Source of the DNA: Aporhodopirellula aestuarii
GTDB taxonomy: Bacteria > Planctomycetota > Planctomycetia > Pirellulales > Pirellulaceae
DNA length: 64,000 nucleotides
Direction: 5' to 3'
NCBI RefSeq assembly: GCF_023701485.1
Contig: NZ_JAMQBK010000022.1
Span: forward strand, 1 to 64,000
Every line of letters starts with the position of its first letter. Position 1 is the stretch's first letter. The translations under genes were made by a program, and so were the position numbers. The notes under the pieces are model-generated. The model saw nothing but the letters and a program-made list of their open reading frames with translations. It was not told where the DNA came from and did not search any database. Below are positions 43,447-53,212 of the stretch, in pieces.

Positions 43447-44994
43447 TTACAGTTCCGCGAAACGTGCCGCCGGTTCGTCCCAAACCCGACTGTTCCCCGG
43501 CGAGTAAGTTTTCGTCGGAAAACTCTTGCGAACTAAATCCCGAGCCTCAACGATGCTGTGCAGCCTGCCGCTACCAATCATTTGCATCGCAACGTTGCCG
43601 ATCGCGGTCGCTTCGACCGGCCCCGCGACCACCGTGCGATTACAGGCGTCGGCGGTCATTTGACACAACAACGCATTCAATGAACCGCCGCCCACGATGT
43701 GGATCGTTTTGATCGACGATTCGGTTAACCGTTCGAGCGACTCAAGCGTGAGGCGATAACGGAGAGCCAGCCCCTCGAGTGCCCCGCGGAACAGGACGCC
43801 GTCGTCCATCGGGACACGCTGGTTCGTACGGCCTGCCAACGAGCAGATCTCGTCGATCATATCGGCGGGTGCTAACAACGACGGATCGTCAGGATTGATT
43901 ATCAACGAGAACGGCTCCGCCTGCTCTGCCGCTTCCACCATCTCGGCCCACGAGGGTGCCGAACCGCGACGCTGCAGCGCCGCGCGAATCTGCTGGAAGA
44001 TCCACAAACCGCCGATGTTCTTGAGCAACCGTGTGCTGCCGTGAACGCCACCTTCGTTGGTGAAGTTCAACTCCGCACAAAGTTTGGTGACCTTCGGTTC
44101 GGGTAACTCGACCCCCATCAACGACCACGTCCCTGAACTGATATAGCACCAATCCGGCTTCGCGGGGGCGAACTCTTCGGCGGGCACCGAGAGTACCGCC
44201 GACGCCGTGTCATGAGTCGCCGGCGCGATTACCGAGACTCCGTGCAAACCGGTCATCGTAGCAACGCTGCACTGGACCTCACCAATGGTGGTTCCGGCTT
44301 GCGTCGGAGTCGGAAACCAGTGCGAAGGGAAATCGAACGCCCCGAGCAACTTTTCCGACCACTTGCCGGTGACCGGCGACAGCAGTTGGGTGGTCGACGC
44401 GTTGGTCGCCTCAATGGTCCGCTCACCCGAGAGCATCCAGTGGAACAAATCCGCCATCATCAGCAGCGAAGTCGCATGCTGGTAACCGACGTCTCCGGCT
44501 TGTTGGGCGGCAAGCAGTTGGTAGAGCGTATTGATCTCCATGAACTGCAATCCCGTCTCGGCGAAAATCTCCTCGCGGGACACACGCTTGAGGGCATCCT
44601 GCATCCGCCCCAGGTTGCGGGGGTCTCGGTAGCATCGCACCGGGCTGATGAGCTGATTTTTGTCGTCGATGAAGCCGAAATCGACCCCCCATGTATCGAC
44701 GCCGACCGAAGCGATCTCGCCGAGCGGGCTGGCATCGACTTGATCCGCGGCGAGGCGGAGCCCGTGGGTGATGTCCTGCCACAACCCCAGGTGATTCCAC
44801 AGTAGGTCTGCTTGCATCCGGACGGGTTTGTTCTCGAACCGCCAAACTTCGGCAAGCTGGATTTTTCCGCCATCGGCCGCCCCCGCGATCACCCGTCCGC
44901 TGGATGCACCTAAATCCACAGCCAGGTGCACAGGGCCTTTCAGGCCGCTGGCGTTGGATGCCAAAGAATCGCTCAAGAGAATCGTTCCTGCCAA
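43447..44994 (-). CDS. rhaB: Rhamnulokinase
   Basis: A 515-residue FGGY-family sugar kinase that phosphorylates L-rhamnulose to rhamnulose-1-phosphate. The N-terminal ATP/phosphate region is AVDLGASSGRVI, the sugar-side segment includes SVGVDTWGVDFGFID (typical of rhamnulokinase) and the C-terminal half has THDTASAVLSVP, SSGTWSLMGVE and VGGGSLNALLCQMTAD. It is on the opposite strand to rhaA and about 4.8 kb from it, separated by unrelated genes, so it is not in the same operon. Confidence 0.94.
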   Translation of the reverse strand: MAGTILLSDSLASNASGLKGPVHLAVDLGASSGRVIAGAADGGKIQLAEVWRFENKPVRMQADLLWNHLGLWQDITHGLRLAADQVDASPLGEIASVGVDTWGVDFGFIDDKNQLISPVRCYRDPRNLGRMQDALKRVSREEIFAETGLQFMEINTLYQLLAAQQAGDVGYQHATSLLMMADLFHWMLSGERTIEATNASTTQLLSPVTGKWSEKLLGAFDFPSHWFPTPTQAGTTIGEVQCSVATMTGLHGVSVIAPATHDTASAVLSVPAEEFAPAKPDWCYISSGTWSLMGVELPEPKVTKLCAELNFTNEGGVHGSTRLLKNIGGLWIFQQIRAALQRRGSAPSWAEMVEAAEQAEPFSLIINPDDPSLLAPADMIDEICSLAGRTNQRVPMDDGVLFRGALEGLALRYRLTLESLERLTESSIKTIHIVGGGSLNALLCQMTADACNRTVVAGPVEATAIGNVAMQMIGSGRLHSIVEARDLVRKSFPTKTYSPGNSRVWDEPAARFAEL

Positions 44995-45614
44995 AAAATG
45001 AAAACGAATGCGGGGTAGAACCGGACGGCTGACAAGTTACCCAAGCCGGGCGGGCGAAGCGACCCGCCGGGGCACCCCCCTTTTGGTATTCCGGAGGAAA
45101 TTTCGATGATTTGCTAGCAAATCCCTCCCAGGGCTCAATCTCGACGCAACCTCCGTCCCAGTCGCTCGTTAGAGAACCGGGTGTCCTGCCCGGCTAGGGG
45201 CGATGAGATTCTCGGATTCAGCTGAGAAGCGTGAAATCGAAAAAACAGATGTTGACCCAGATGCGCAGGCACGTAGGCTAGTCGATACCTCCGCGAGTTC
45301 GCCTTCGCGTGGAGCCGAACGCGGTCAGCTCGCGGCCATGGGCTGACGTTCGTTGAATCGGCCGAAAATCTTCGTCAATCCCAGAAAAACAGCGTTTTTG
45401 TGGGCATCCGAGTTCTTTCGGTCTCTTTTCACGACGACTCCACGGACCGGGGACATGATGTGCCCGGTCGCGGACGCTCGCTTGGATTTCGGCAGTGCAA
45501 AACTGCCTTCTCTCACCGGCCGGTACCCCAACAATTCTTGGTTAGGGTATGTTAGGAAACCTTGAGCCATCGGGCTCATCTCCCCCTCCCCTCCGCCCGC
45601 GTGAACGCCCCGCC
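44995..45614. other. Long intergenic region between rhaB and NIPSNAP genes
   Basis: About 620 bases of divergent spacer. Two overlapping opposite frames of about 70-85 codons lie at 45325-45579, but neither has recognisable features or a ribosome site, so I do not call them. Short self-complementary words near 45290-45335 (cgcgtggagccg, ggtcagctcgcgg) hint at another repeat remnant. Confidence 0.35.
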
Positions 45615-46424
45615 ATGCACTCTCGACTCACCTTCGCCACCTGCCTGACCGTGCTCGCCATGGTCACCATTTCGATGCCCCCCACACACGCGCAAACGAG
45701 TGATTCCGACACCGCCGCAGGATCGCAATTCTACGAAGTTCGCAGCTACGTCTTGGGTGAAAAAGGCGACGAAAAAACCGTCGATCACTATCTCGAAAAT
45801 GCATTGCTACCTGCACTCAATCGCCAAGGCATTCAAACCGTCGGCGCGTTCGCACCGAGCCCCAACGATACCACTGGCGTCAACGCGATCTTTGTTGTGA
45901 TCCCCTACGACTCTCTCGATCAAATCGCAACGGTTCGCGATTCGCTCGCCAGCGACAGTGATTATCAAACCGCTGCCAAACCCTATCTCGATCGCGCGCC
46001 TAACAACCCGCCCTACGAACGCATTCGTAGCGAACTGCTTTCGTCGATGGCGTGCTGGCCAGAATTAAAAGTCGCCGATGGTAGTCTTAGCAACGCCGAC
46101 CGCGTCTATGAACTGCGACTCTATGAAAGCCCCAATGAGCGGGTCGGTGATTTGAAGGTCGAGATGTTCAACAACGGTGAAGTCCCGATCTTTCTCGATT
46201 GCGGCATCACCCCGATTTTCATCGGCCAATGCCTACTCGGCCCACAAATGCCGAACCTGACATACCTGACGCTGTATCCGAGCGAAGAGGCACGGCAGGA
46301 ATCGTGGAAGGCGTTCCGCGTGCATCCCGATTGGAAAGTGTTGAGCAAGAACACGCGGTACGCCGGTACGGTCAACCGCATCGACAAATTCGTCCTCTCG
46401 CCCAAACCTTACTCACAAATGTGA
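45615..46424 (+). CDS. Secreted NIPSNAP family protein
   Basis: A 269-residue exported protein (signal peptide about 1-27, ending PTHAQ) with two NIPSNAP/dimeric alpha-beta barrel modules: FYEVRSYVLGEKGDEKTVDHY (about 38-) and VYELRLYESPNERVGDLKVEMF (about 164-). NIPSNAP domains are small ferredoxin-like folds of unknown function; secreted forms are frequent in planctomycetes. Start at 45615 fits the signal peptide. The mutS gene follows 48 bases later in the same direction. Confidence 0.88.
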   Translation: MHSRLTFATCLTVLAMVTISMPPTHAQTSDSDTAAGSQFYEVRSYVLGEKGDEKTVDHYLENALLPALNRQGIQTVGAFAPSPNDTTGVNAIFVVIPYDSLDQIATVRDSLASDSDYQTAAKPYLDRAPNNPPYERIRSELLSSMACWPELKVADGSLSNADRVYELRLYESPNERVGDLKVEMFNNGEVPIFLDCGITPIFIGQCLLGPQMPNLTYLTLYPSEEARQESWKAFRVHPDWKVLSKNTRYAGTVNRIDKFVLSPKPYSQM

Positions 46425-46471
46425 GTGTTCGGTTCTGTCCGACGAGCGGGTAGGTCGCTAGGATTCTCGTC

Positions 46472-49120
46472 ATGACACCGATGATGAGACAATATCACGA
46501 AGCGAAAGAAGCGTGCGGCGACGCATTGCTGTTCTTTCGCATGGGCGACTTCTACGAGTTGTTCCTTGACGACGCGAAAACGGCGGCACGGATCCTCGGC
46601 TTGAACCTCACAAGCCGAGACAAGGACAGCGAAAACCCAACCGCCATGGCGGGCTTTCCCCACCACCAGCTCGATCAGTATTTGCAAAAACTGATTCGAG
46701 CCGGTTACCGGGCGGCGGTTTGCGAACAGGTCGAAGATCCCAAACTCGCCAAGGGCCTGGTACGCCGCGAAGTGACGCGTGTTGTCAGCGCCGGAACGTT
46801 AACCGACGAAGGATTGCTCGACCCGCGAGAGCCCAACTATGTCGCCGCGGTGATTGCATCCAACCCGTCGGGCAAACGCAAAGGCAGCAAAAAAGGCCAA
46901 ACATCGGCGTCCGACCCGTCGTCCCCAATGGTCGGGATCGCGTGGGCGGAACTTTCCAGCGGCCGGTTTGAATCGGGTGTCTTTCCTCGTGCGCGCCTTG
47001 ACGACGAACTCGCCCGGATCGCTCCGGCGGAAGTGATTTACTGCGAGGACGATCCAAACATCCATCCCGACACCACGATGCCGTGGGTGTGGACGCGCCG
47101 TCCGGCGTGGAGCTTCGCCCGCGACGCGGCGGAAAAATCGTTGACGAAACAACTCTCCGTCTCCAGTCTCGAGGGGCTCGGGTTCGAAGCCGACTCGGGG
47201 CCCGCGATCCGGGCCGCCGGTGCCGTGCTGTCGTACTTACAAGAAACACAGCGTGGTTCGCTCGATCACTTCCGCGTTCTAACCTGCCACAACCGTAGCC
47301 CGGTGTTGCAGATCGACGCGGCGACGCGGCGCAGCCTCGAAATCAACCGCACGATGCGAACCGGCAGCCGCGACAGCGCACTGCTCGGTGTGATCGATCG
47401 CGCCGTCACGCCGATGGGCTCGCGATTGCTAGGCGATTACCTCGCTGCACCTCTCATTGCACCGGAGGCGATCGCGTACCGAGCCGACGCGGTGTCGGAA
47501 TTCGTTGGCAATCATTCGCTCCGCGGCGATGTTCGCAAAATATTGGGCGAAACTTATGACCTCACACGATTGCTCGCCCGCATCGCCACCGGTCGCACCG
47601 GACCACGCGACCTGCAACAAATCGCGATAACTCTCAGCGGCTTGCCCAACCTCAAGGCACGGCTGACCGATCGCGTGAGCCACTGCCTGACCGAAATCGA
47701 ATCTCGCTTGCATCTCTGCCCCGAACTCCGCACCAACCTCGAAAACGCGTTGGCCGATGAGTGCCCGATCAATGCCGCCGACGGGAATTTCATCCGCAGC
47801 GGTTATGACTCGGAACTCGACGCACTTCGTGAACTCGCAAAAGGGGGCAAGCAATGGATTGCCAACTACCAACAGCGACAGATGGACGAGACCGGGATCG
47901 CGAATCTGAAGGTCGGTTACAACCGTGTCTTCGGATACTATCTCGAGGTTTCCAACGCGCAGAAGGACAAAGTCCCCGCAGATTTCATCCGGAAACAAAC
48001 ACTCAAGAACTGCGAACGGTACATCACGCCGGAACTCAAAGAGTACGAAGAAAAAGTGCTCGCCGCGGATGACCAAGCAACGATTCGCGAACAGAACATC
48101 TTCCAACAACTGCGGCAGATGGCTCACGCGAACCTCGCCGTCCTGCAAGAGGTTGCCGAGTCGATCGCCCGTGTCGACGTGCTCGCCGCGCTCGCCGAAG
48201 TCGCCGCTCAGCATCACTGGAATCGACCACGGATCACCGACGACAGCGTGCTGCGGATTGAAGGCGGGCGTCACCCCGTGCTCGACGTCTCGATGCCGCA
48301 CGGCGAATTTGTCCCCAACGATTGCATGCAGAGTCCCGAGTCGGGGATGATCCTCCTGATCACGGGCCCGAACATGGCGGGAAAGAGCACGTACATCCGC
48401 CAAGTCGCGCTGATCACTCTGCTCGCTCAAACGGGCAGTTTCGTGCCCGCCGACTCGGCCGAAATCGGCATCGCCGATCACATCTTTGCACGTGTGGGTG
48501 CCAGCGACGAACTCAGCCGTGGGCAGAGTACGTTCATGGTCGAAATGGTCGAGACTGCACGTATTCTCAATACCGCGACTTCGCGCAGTCTCGTGATTCT
48601 CGACGAGATCGGACGCGGAACGAGCACCTACGACGGCTTGTCACTGGCCTGGGCGATCACCGAACACTTGCACGAACAGATCGGCTGCCGGACGCTCTTC
48701 GCGACTCACTATCATGAACTCGCCGCACTCGAAGAAACCTTGCCGCGGGTGAGCAACCTCAACGTGGCCGTGAAGGAATGGCAAGACGACGTCGTCTTCC
48801 TGCACCGCATCGTCAGCGGCAGTGCGGACAAGAGTTACGGCATCCAAGTCGCACGGCTAGCCGGTATCCCGCCGGAAGTCAACGCTCGCGCCAAAGACAT
48901 CCTGTTCCAACTCGAAGCTGACCACCGTGACAATCACGACCGTCCCACGATTGCGCCGCCGAGCGGCGGCAAGTCGGGAGACACGTTCCAATTGACCCTC
49001 TTTGGTTACGCCGACCATCCGCTGATCCAACGCATCGGCAACGTTGACATTGACAGCATGACACCGATGGACGCGTTGCAGTTTTTGCAAAAAGCGAAAC
49101 AGGAACTCGCGCATTCGTAA
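46472..49120 (+). CDS. mutS: DNA mismatch repair protein MutS
   Basis: An 882-residue mismatch sensor and ATPase. The N-terminal mismatch-binding domain has the key FxE motif in GDFYELF, and the ABC-type ATPase has Walker A GPNMAGKST, Walker B-type LVILDEIGRGTSTYDG and the conserved FATHYHEL. A short lysine/serine-rich insert (about residues 130-146, KRKGSKKGQTS) breaks the connector compared with E. coli MutS. Cooperates with MutL, not in this window. Possibly co-transcribed with the NIPSNAP gene upstream. Confidence 0.97.
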   Translation: MTPMMRQYHEAKEACGDALLFFRMGDFYELFLDDAKTAARILGLNLTSRDKDSENPTAMAGFPHHQLDQYLQKLIRAGYRAAVCEQVEDPKLAKGLVRREVTRVVSAGTLTDEGLLDPREPNYVAAVIASNPSGKRKGSKKGQTSASDPSSPMVGIAWAELSSGRFESGVFPRARLDDELARIAPAEVIYCEDDPNIHPDTTMPWVWTRRPAWSFARDAAEKSLTKQLSVSSLEGLGFEADSGPAIRAAGAVLSYLQETQRGSLDHFRVLTCHNRSPVLQIDAATRRSLEINRTMRTGSRDSALLGVIDRAVTPMGSRLLGDYLAAPLIAPEAIAYRADAVSEFVGNHSLRGDVRKILGETYDLTRLLARIATGRTGPRDLQQIAITLSGLPNLKARLTDRVSHCLTEIESRLHLCPELRTNLENALADECPINAADGNFIRSGYDSELDALRELAKGGKQWIANYQQRQMDETGIANLKVGYNRVFGYYLEVSNAQKDKVPADFIRKQTLKNCERYITPELKEYEEKVLAADDQATIREQNIFQQLRQMAHANLAVLQEVAESIARVDVLAALAEVAAQHHWNRPRITDDSVLRIEGGRHPVLDVSMPHGEFVPNDCMQSPESGMILLITGPNMAGKSTYIRQVALITLLAQTGSFVPADSAEIGIADHIFARVGASDELSRGQSTFMVEMVETARILNTATSRSLVILDEIGRGTSTYDGLSLAWAITEHLHEQIGCRTLFATHYHELAALEETLPRVSNLNVAVKEWQDDVVFLHRIVSGSADKSYGIQVARLAGIPPEVNARAKDILFQLEADHRDNHDRPTIAPPSGGKSGDTFQLTLFGYADHPLIQRIGNVDIDSMTPMDALQFLQKAKQELAHS

Positions 49121-49156
49121 ACGCCGCTTGATGGGACACACGCCCATCATCGATCG

Positions 49157-50407
49157 CTACGTCAGCTTTGCTTCAAACTCCTCGGCAACGTCCTGCCTTA
49201 AACGGGCGACATCGTTGACGTCGTTTAGGTCATCGGGTTTGAGGAATAAGTTTCCCGGATCACGTGAACCGTCGCCGCTCGCGTGCGGCGATTCGGTACC
49301 GCTCTCAACTTGTAGTTGCCGATCGCCTGCGGCTTGCATCCCGCCACGAACGTAAAACCAATTTGCTGTCGTGACTGCCGCTTTGACTCCCGCGGACATC
49401 GTCACGACGCTCGGTGTTTCGGCGACCTTTTCCTCGCCGCGAGTGTGCCCGTGATCGTCGTCATCGCGGGCCGCCCAAACTTCCGGCGCGATCGGCGACG
49501 ATTTGGGATCATCGATCAACGACGCAATGACATCCGGCAGCGCGTCCGCTGACGTCACTCGCCGGTCGCGGATTCCTGCCCCAAGCACGACGTCGTTGGT
49601 GTTTGCGTTCAACACGCCCATGATCTGCGGCACGTTCAAATGACAGGACCGCAGCGGCCCGGACCGATGCCCGACCCAGCCGTTCTGCCCCAACGCAAAT
49701 CCACTTGTGCCGGTAAGCAACATCGCCTTCTGATTGCTCGCTGCCGCGATCAAACTGAGCACCCCGACCATCGCATCGACCAATCGGATCTGACATCCAT
49801 AGGTCCGCATCCAAGCCATGATCCAATCCGGATCGTCACTGCTCCCGATCATTCGGTCCGGCGGCCAAACGTCACCAAGGATTGGCGGCACATTGCAGCG
49901 GACGTCGCCAGTTGAATTCAACTCATGTTCGATCGACTCCGAGGGGTCCATCGGCTCGAGGTCTTCTTCGTCGAGTTGATCGACGGGAAAAAGGTCACGT
50001 GGTGCGTCCCAACACTGAGTTAAAAATCGGCTGTGCAACCAAACATGCGGATTGTCGGCCAACTGTTCGGCGGCGATGGCGGTGAGTGCGGCGAGTGCGG
50101 TTTCCTCGAGCGTGTCGGCGACCAATTCGCCCCGCGATGGGATCACAATCAGCTCACCGATACGGTCCGCCACCGACAGTTCGCCGAGTCGCTCGTCGTC
50201 CGTCACCACGGTCATCTCTTCGGCCGGAAACTTGCTCGATCCGAGCCATCTCCCGAGTTGCTCGACGGGATCGGTCACGGGTGTGATCACCCTGTCCCAG
50301 GTCGATCCTGACGCAGCCAAAGCATCGATCGCCTCGGTGCGATTCCACGACGCGCCATAACAGGACATCGCGGCGGGGGAAAATCCTTCCAAAGAGAACA
50401 ACAACAT
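49157..50407 (-). CDS. Degenerate sulfatase/alkaline-phosphatase-fold protein
   Basis: A 416-residue protein. Its start resembles sulfatases (LLFSLEGFSPAAMSCYGA then IDALAASGSTWDRVITP), and LLTGTSGFALGQNGWVGH matches the sulfatase stretch around TSDHGE-LGEHG, followed by LNVPQIM in place of the VPLI of sulfatases. But the Asp-Asp metal pair is replaced by Leu-Glu, and the C/S-x-P-x-R formylglycine site is absent (TDPVEQLGRWL there). It should therefore lack sulfatase activity. No signal peptide is evident, so it may be cytoplasmic. It faces mutS and diverges from the WecB-type gene. Confidence 0.7.
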   Translation of the reverse strand: MLLFSLEGFSPAAMSCYGASWNRTEAIDALAASGSTWDRVITPVTDPVEQLGRWLGSSKFPAEEMTVVTDDERLGELSVADRIGELIVIPSRGELVADTLEETALAALTAIAAEQLADNPHVWLHSRFLTQCWDAPRDLFPVDQLDEEDLEPMDPSESIEHELNSTGDVRCNVPPILGDVWPPDRMIGSSDDPDWIMAWMRTYGCQIRLVDAMVGVLSLIAAASNQKAMLLTGTSGFALGQNGWVGHRSGPLRSCHLNVPQIMGVLNANTNDVVLGAGIRDRRVTSADALPDVIASLIDDPKSSPIAPEVWAARDDDDHGHTRGEEKVAETPSVVTMSAGVKAAVTTANWFYVRGGMQAAGDRQLQVESGTESPHASGDGSRDPGNLFLKPDDLNDVNDVARLRQDVAEEFEAKLT

Positions 50408-50510
50408 CGAGCGATTAACTTTCCGAGTGCATTTTGTGACGTAGGTTTGAACACACAGTCTACCGCGATTGCCCCAAATTCCCTACTGACCACGATCTGT
50501 TAGGCGTTCC

Positions 50511-51464
50511 ATGAGTACGACACTCGATACGACCGTTGCAAACTCGACAACCGCACCCGTTTTCGTACCCAACCGTGCCGCCCCACCGCCGCGACATAGG
50601 TACCAAGACGACGAACTGAGAACATCGCCGGGAAACGCTGTCAAAGACGAGCGGGCATATGACGCCGCACCGCGGGAGACCGTCGAAGTGTGGGATATCC
50701 CCTTCGCGCCGCTCGATATGGCACAAAGCATTGATGCGATCGACCGACTCATCGCCCGGGGCGAGCCCTCTTATGCGATCACGGCCAACTTGAATTACTG
50801 CATGCTCAATTCGCAAGACGAGCAGGTCCGTCGCATCACCGCCGATGCCGCGTTGATCCTCGCCGATGGACAACCGATCGTGTGGAGAAGCCATCTCAAA
50901 ACCAAGGCACTACCCGAACGGGTTGCTGGCAGCGAAATGATCTTTCATCTTTGCGAACGCGCAGCCGAAAAGGGACACCGAGTGTTTTTCTTAGGCGGCG
51001 CCGATGGGGTCGCAGAAGCGTGTGCTTCCCGACTGCAAGCGATGTACCCGGGACTGCAAGTCGCCGGTGCTGAGAGTCCGCCGTTTCGCAAACTGACCGA
51101 CGAAGAACATACCGCACAGCTCGATCGCATCCGGGACGCCAAAACCGACTTGCTGTTCGTCGCCTTCGGACAACCCAAAGGTGAAAAGTGGATCCACGCC
51201 AACTACCAACAGCTCGGCGTTCCCGTCAGCATCCAGCTCGGAGCCTCGTTTGACTTCATCGCCGGAACGGCAACCCGCGCCCCCGAGGTATACCAGCGGT
51301 TCGGAATGGAATGGGCATATCGCATGTTCAGCGATCCAGGTCGCCTGATCCCACGATACGCATCCAACGCTTGGTACCTCAGCACCGCACTCGTCCGCGA
51401 CTGGAAATGCCAAGTCGGTCGCTGGGGCATGTTACCCGAAGAAAACGTAGGCTCACGCGGCTAA
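50511..51464 (+). CDS. WecB/TagA/CpsF-family glycosyltransferase
   Basis: A 317-residue GT26 enzyme that would add a sugar (for example N-acetylmannosamine or a related residue) to a lipid-linked precursor in surface polymer synthesis. A variable N-terminal 60 residues precede the domain, in which ITANLNYCMLNSQDE, ILADGQPIVWRSHL, VFFLGGADGVAE, LLFVAFGQPKGEKW and SIQLGASFDFIAGT are typical. It is single in its direction; no other polymer genes adjoin. Convergent with the Amt gene. Confidence 0.92.
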   Translation: MSTTLDTTVANSTTAPVFVPNRAAPPPRHRYQDDELRTSPGNAVKDERAYDAAPRETVEVWDIPFAPLDMAQSIDAIDRLIARGEPSYAITANLNYCMLNSQDEQVRRITADAALILADGQPIVWRSHLKTKALPERVAGSEMIFHLCERAAEKGHRVFFLGGADGVAEACASRLQAMYPGLQVAGAESPPFRKLTDEEHTAQLDRIRDAKTDLLFVAFGQPKGEKWIHANYQQLGVPVSIQLGASFDFIAGTATRAPEVYQRFGMEWAYRMFSDPGRLIPRYASNAWYLSTALVRDWKCQVGRWGMLPEENVGSRG

Positions 51465-51471
51465 GACGCTC

Positions 51472-51508
51472 GTGCCTGCAGGGCCGGTTCCCACCGACCC
51501 TGCAGCAC
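51472..51508. terminator. Inverted repeat between convergent genes, possible bidirectional terminator
   Basis: gtgcctgcaggg and ccctgcagcac form a stem of about 11 bp with one bulge and a 14-base loop, in the short gap between the converging GT26 and Amt genes. There is no T-run on either side, so function as a terminator is only suggested by position. Confidence 0.45.
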
Positions 51509-51549
51509 CAAAGCTAATTGCTAACTGCTAACTGCTTAAAGCTGCTAGC

Positions 51550-53055
51550 TCAAGCGAACTGGTAGCCTTCTTCGCCGTGATCGGCGATGTCGAGGCCGCG
51601 TTGTTCGTGCTCAGCTTGTACTCGCAAGCCGACGAGCATATCGATCAGTTTGAGCAAGACCAGACTGCCAATCCCGGCGAATGCATACGTGACCAAAACC
51701 GCCACGATCTGACCGATCAACAACGTCGCGTTGCCACCGGATTCGATCAAGCCGATCGGAACACCGTTGCTGACGTCCCAGGCCGCCCGGGTGGCGAAAA
51801 CGCCCGTCAGGATCGCACCGAGCGTTCCGCCCACACCGTGGACACCGAACGCATCGAGAGCATCGTCGTAGCCGAACATGTGTTTGAGTCGTGAACACGA
51901 CCAGAAACACATCAGACCGGCAACCCCGCCCATCACCAGTGCAGGCATTGGTTGCACAAATCCGGCGGCAGGTGTGATGCAAACCAATCCGGCGACCGCA
52001 CCGCTGCTCGCGCCCAGTACGGTAGGCTTGCCCAACCAAATCCACTCGGCAAACGCCCAGACCACCGCACCGGCGGCTGCGGAAAAGTGCGTCACCATAA
52101 ACGCGCTGCTGGTCAAATCATCCGACAACAACTCGCTGCCCGCATTGAATCCAAACCATCCCACCCACAACATCGCGGCACCGAGTGCGGTGTACGTCAA
52201 ATTGTGCGGTTGCAAAGGTTCATGTGGGAATCCCATCCGCGGTCCGATCAACAACGCCGCCACGAGTGCCGAGATACCGCTGCTGATGTGGACGACCGTT
52301 CCACCGGCAAAATCCAACGCACCGCCGGCGAGACTGCCTTCGTTGTACGAGAGCGGTCCGCCATCCCAAACCCAGTGGCACAGTGGGCAATAAATAAAGG
52401 TGCCCCAAAGGATGGAGAAAATCACCATCGCGCTGAACTTCATCCGTTCGGCAAACGCACCGCAAATCAACGCGGGCGTGATGATAAAGAACATCCCTTG
52501 AAACAACATATGGGTCATTCGAGGGATGCCACCTTCCATCGGCGTCACTGCTGCCCCGGTGGCGTCGTCCCAATACCGCTGCACCCCGTTCATGAAGAGG
52601 TATTCGGTATTACCGAACCACCCGCCGCTGCCGCCGAAAGCAAACGAGTATCCGTAGAGGGCCCACAGGACGGTCATCATTCCCATCAGGAAGATGCACT
52701 GCATCATCACGCTGAGCACGTTCTTCCGCCGCACAAGCCCGCCATAAAACATCGCCAACCCTGGCGCCGTCATGAACAACACGAGTGCACAACAAACCAG
52801 CATCCAACCGTTGTGTCCGGCCAACGCGGCGGCTTCGACTTCCGCTTTCAAACTCGCCAACGTGACTTCCTCTTCTTCAACCTCGACTTCGCCCGGCGAT
52901 TCCGCGTCAACGGTTGCATTTTCGGGTGCGGATTCGACAACCTCGGCTGCGGAATCCGTCGCGTCATCCTGCGCTGACGCTATCGGAGAAGACAAAATGA
53001 TCGCTGCGGCGATGATCCAGCCGAGCAGCACAATCCAGGTGGGACGGTTAGACAT
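51550..53055 (-). CDS. amt: Amt-family ammonium transporter
   Basis: A 501-residue inner-membrane ammonium channel. A signal-like N-terminus and an unusually long acidic linker (about 30-75, EVEVEEEEV) precede the 11-helix Amt core: GLAMFYGGLVRRKNVLSVMMQ, the conserved Asp-bearing GPLSYNEGSLAGGALDFAGG and HISSGISAL (pore His), then FGVHGVGGTLGAILTGVF (second pore His). No glnK/PII gene is adjacent, which is unusual for Amt genes but known in planctomycetes. Monocistronic. Confidence 0.95.
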   Translation of the reverse strand: MSNRPTWIVLLGWIIAAAIILSSPIASAQDDATDSAAEVVESAPENATVDAESPGEVEVEEEEVTLASLKAEVEAAALAGHNGWMLVCCALVLFMTAPGLAMFYGGLVRRKNVLSVMMQCIFLMGMMTVLWALYGYSFAFGGSGGWFGNTEYLFMNGVQRYWDDATGAAVTPMEGGIPRMTHMLFQGMFFIITPALICGAFAERMKFSAMVIFSILWGTFIYCPLCHWVWDGGPLSYNEGSLAGGALDFAGGTVVHISSGISALVAALLIGPRMGFPHEPLQPHNLTYTALGAAMLWVGWFGFNAGSELLSDDLTSSAFMVTHFSAAAGAVVWAFAEWIWLGKPTVLGASSGAVAGLVCITPAAGFVQPMPALVMGGVAGLMCFWSCSRLKHMFGYDDALDAFGVHGVGGTLGAILTGVFATRAAWDVSNGVPIGLIESGGNATLLIGQIVAVLVTYAFAGIGSLVLLKLIDMLVGLRVQAEHEQRGLDIADHGEEGYQFA

Positions 53056-53212
53056 CGGTACTTCAGACTCGTAGATATGTGGAATGAGGTGATGTTGGTC
53101 ACGGCGACTAATGCGTTAGAATAATGCGGAGGTCTGTTCGGGGGTACCCGAGTCACCGCTGTTACTATCGCAACCGACGATCGATCCATCGCCCACCCGC
53201 CCAAGAAATCTC

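Noticed and set aside
45325-45579. Overlapping opposite frames of about 70-85 codons in the spacer before the NIPSNAP gene
   Set aside because: Neither has a ribosome site, a known motif or signal peptide; each is the shadow of the other.
47429-48481. Long minus-strand frame of 350 codons inside mutS
   Set aside because: Antisense shadow of the MutS coding frame, caused by codon bias.
51952-52977. Forward frame of 341 codons opposite the Amt gene
   Set aside because: Antisense shadow; the Amt frame on the minus strand carries all family motifs.
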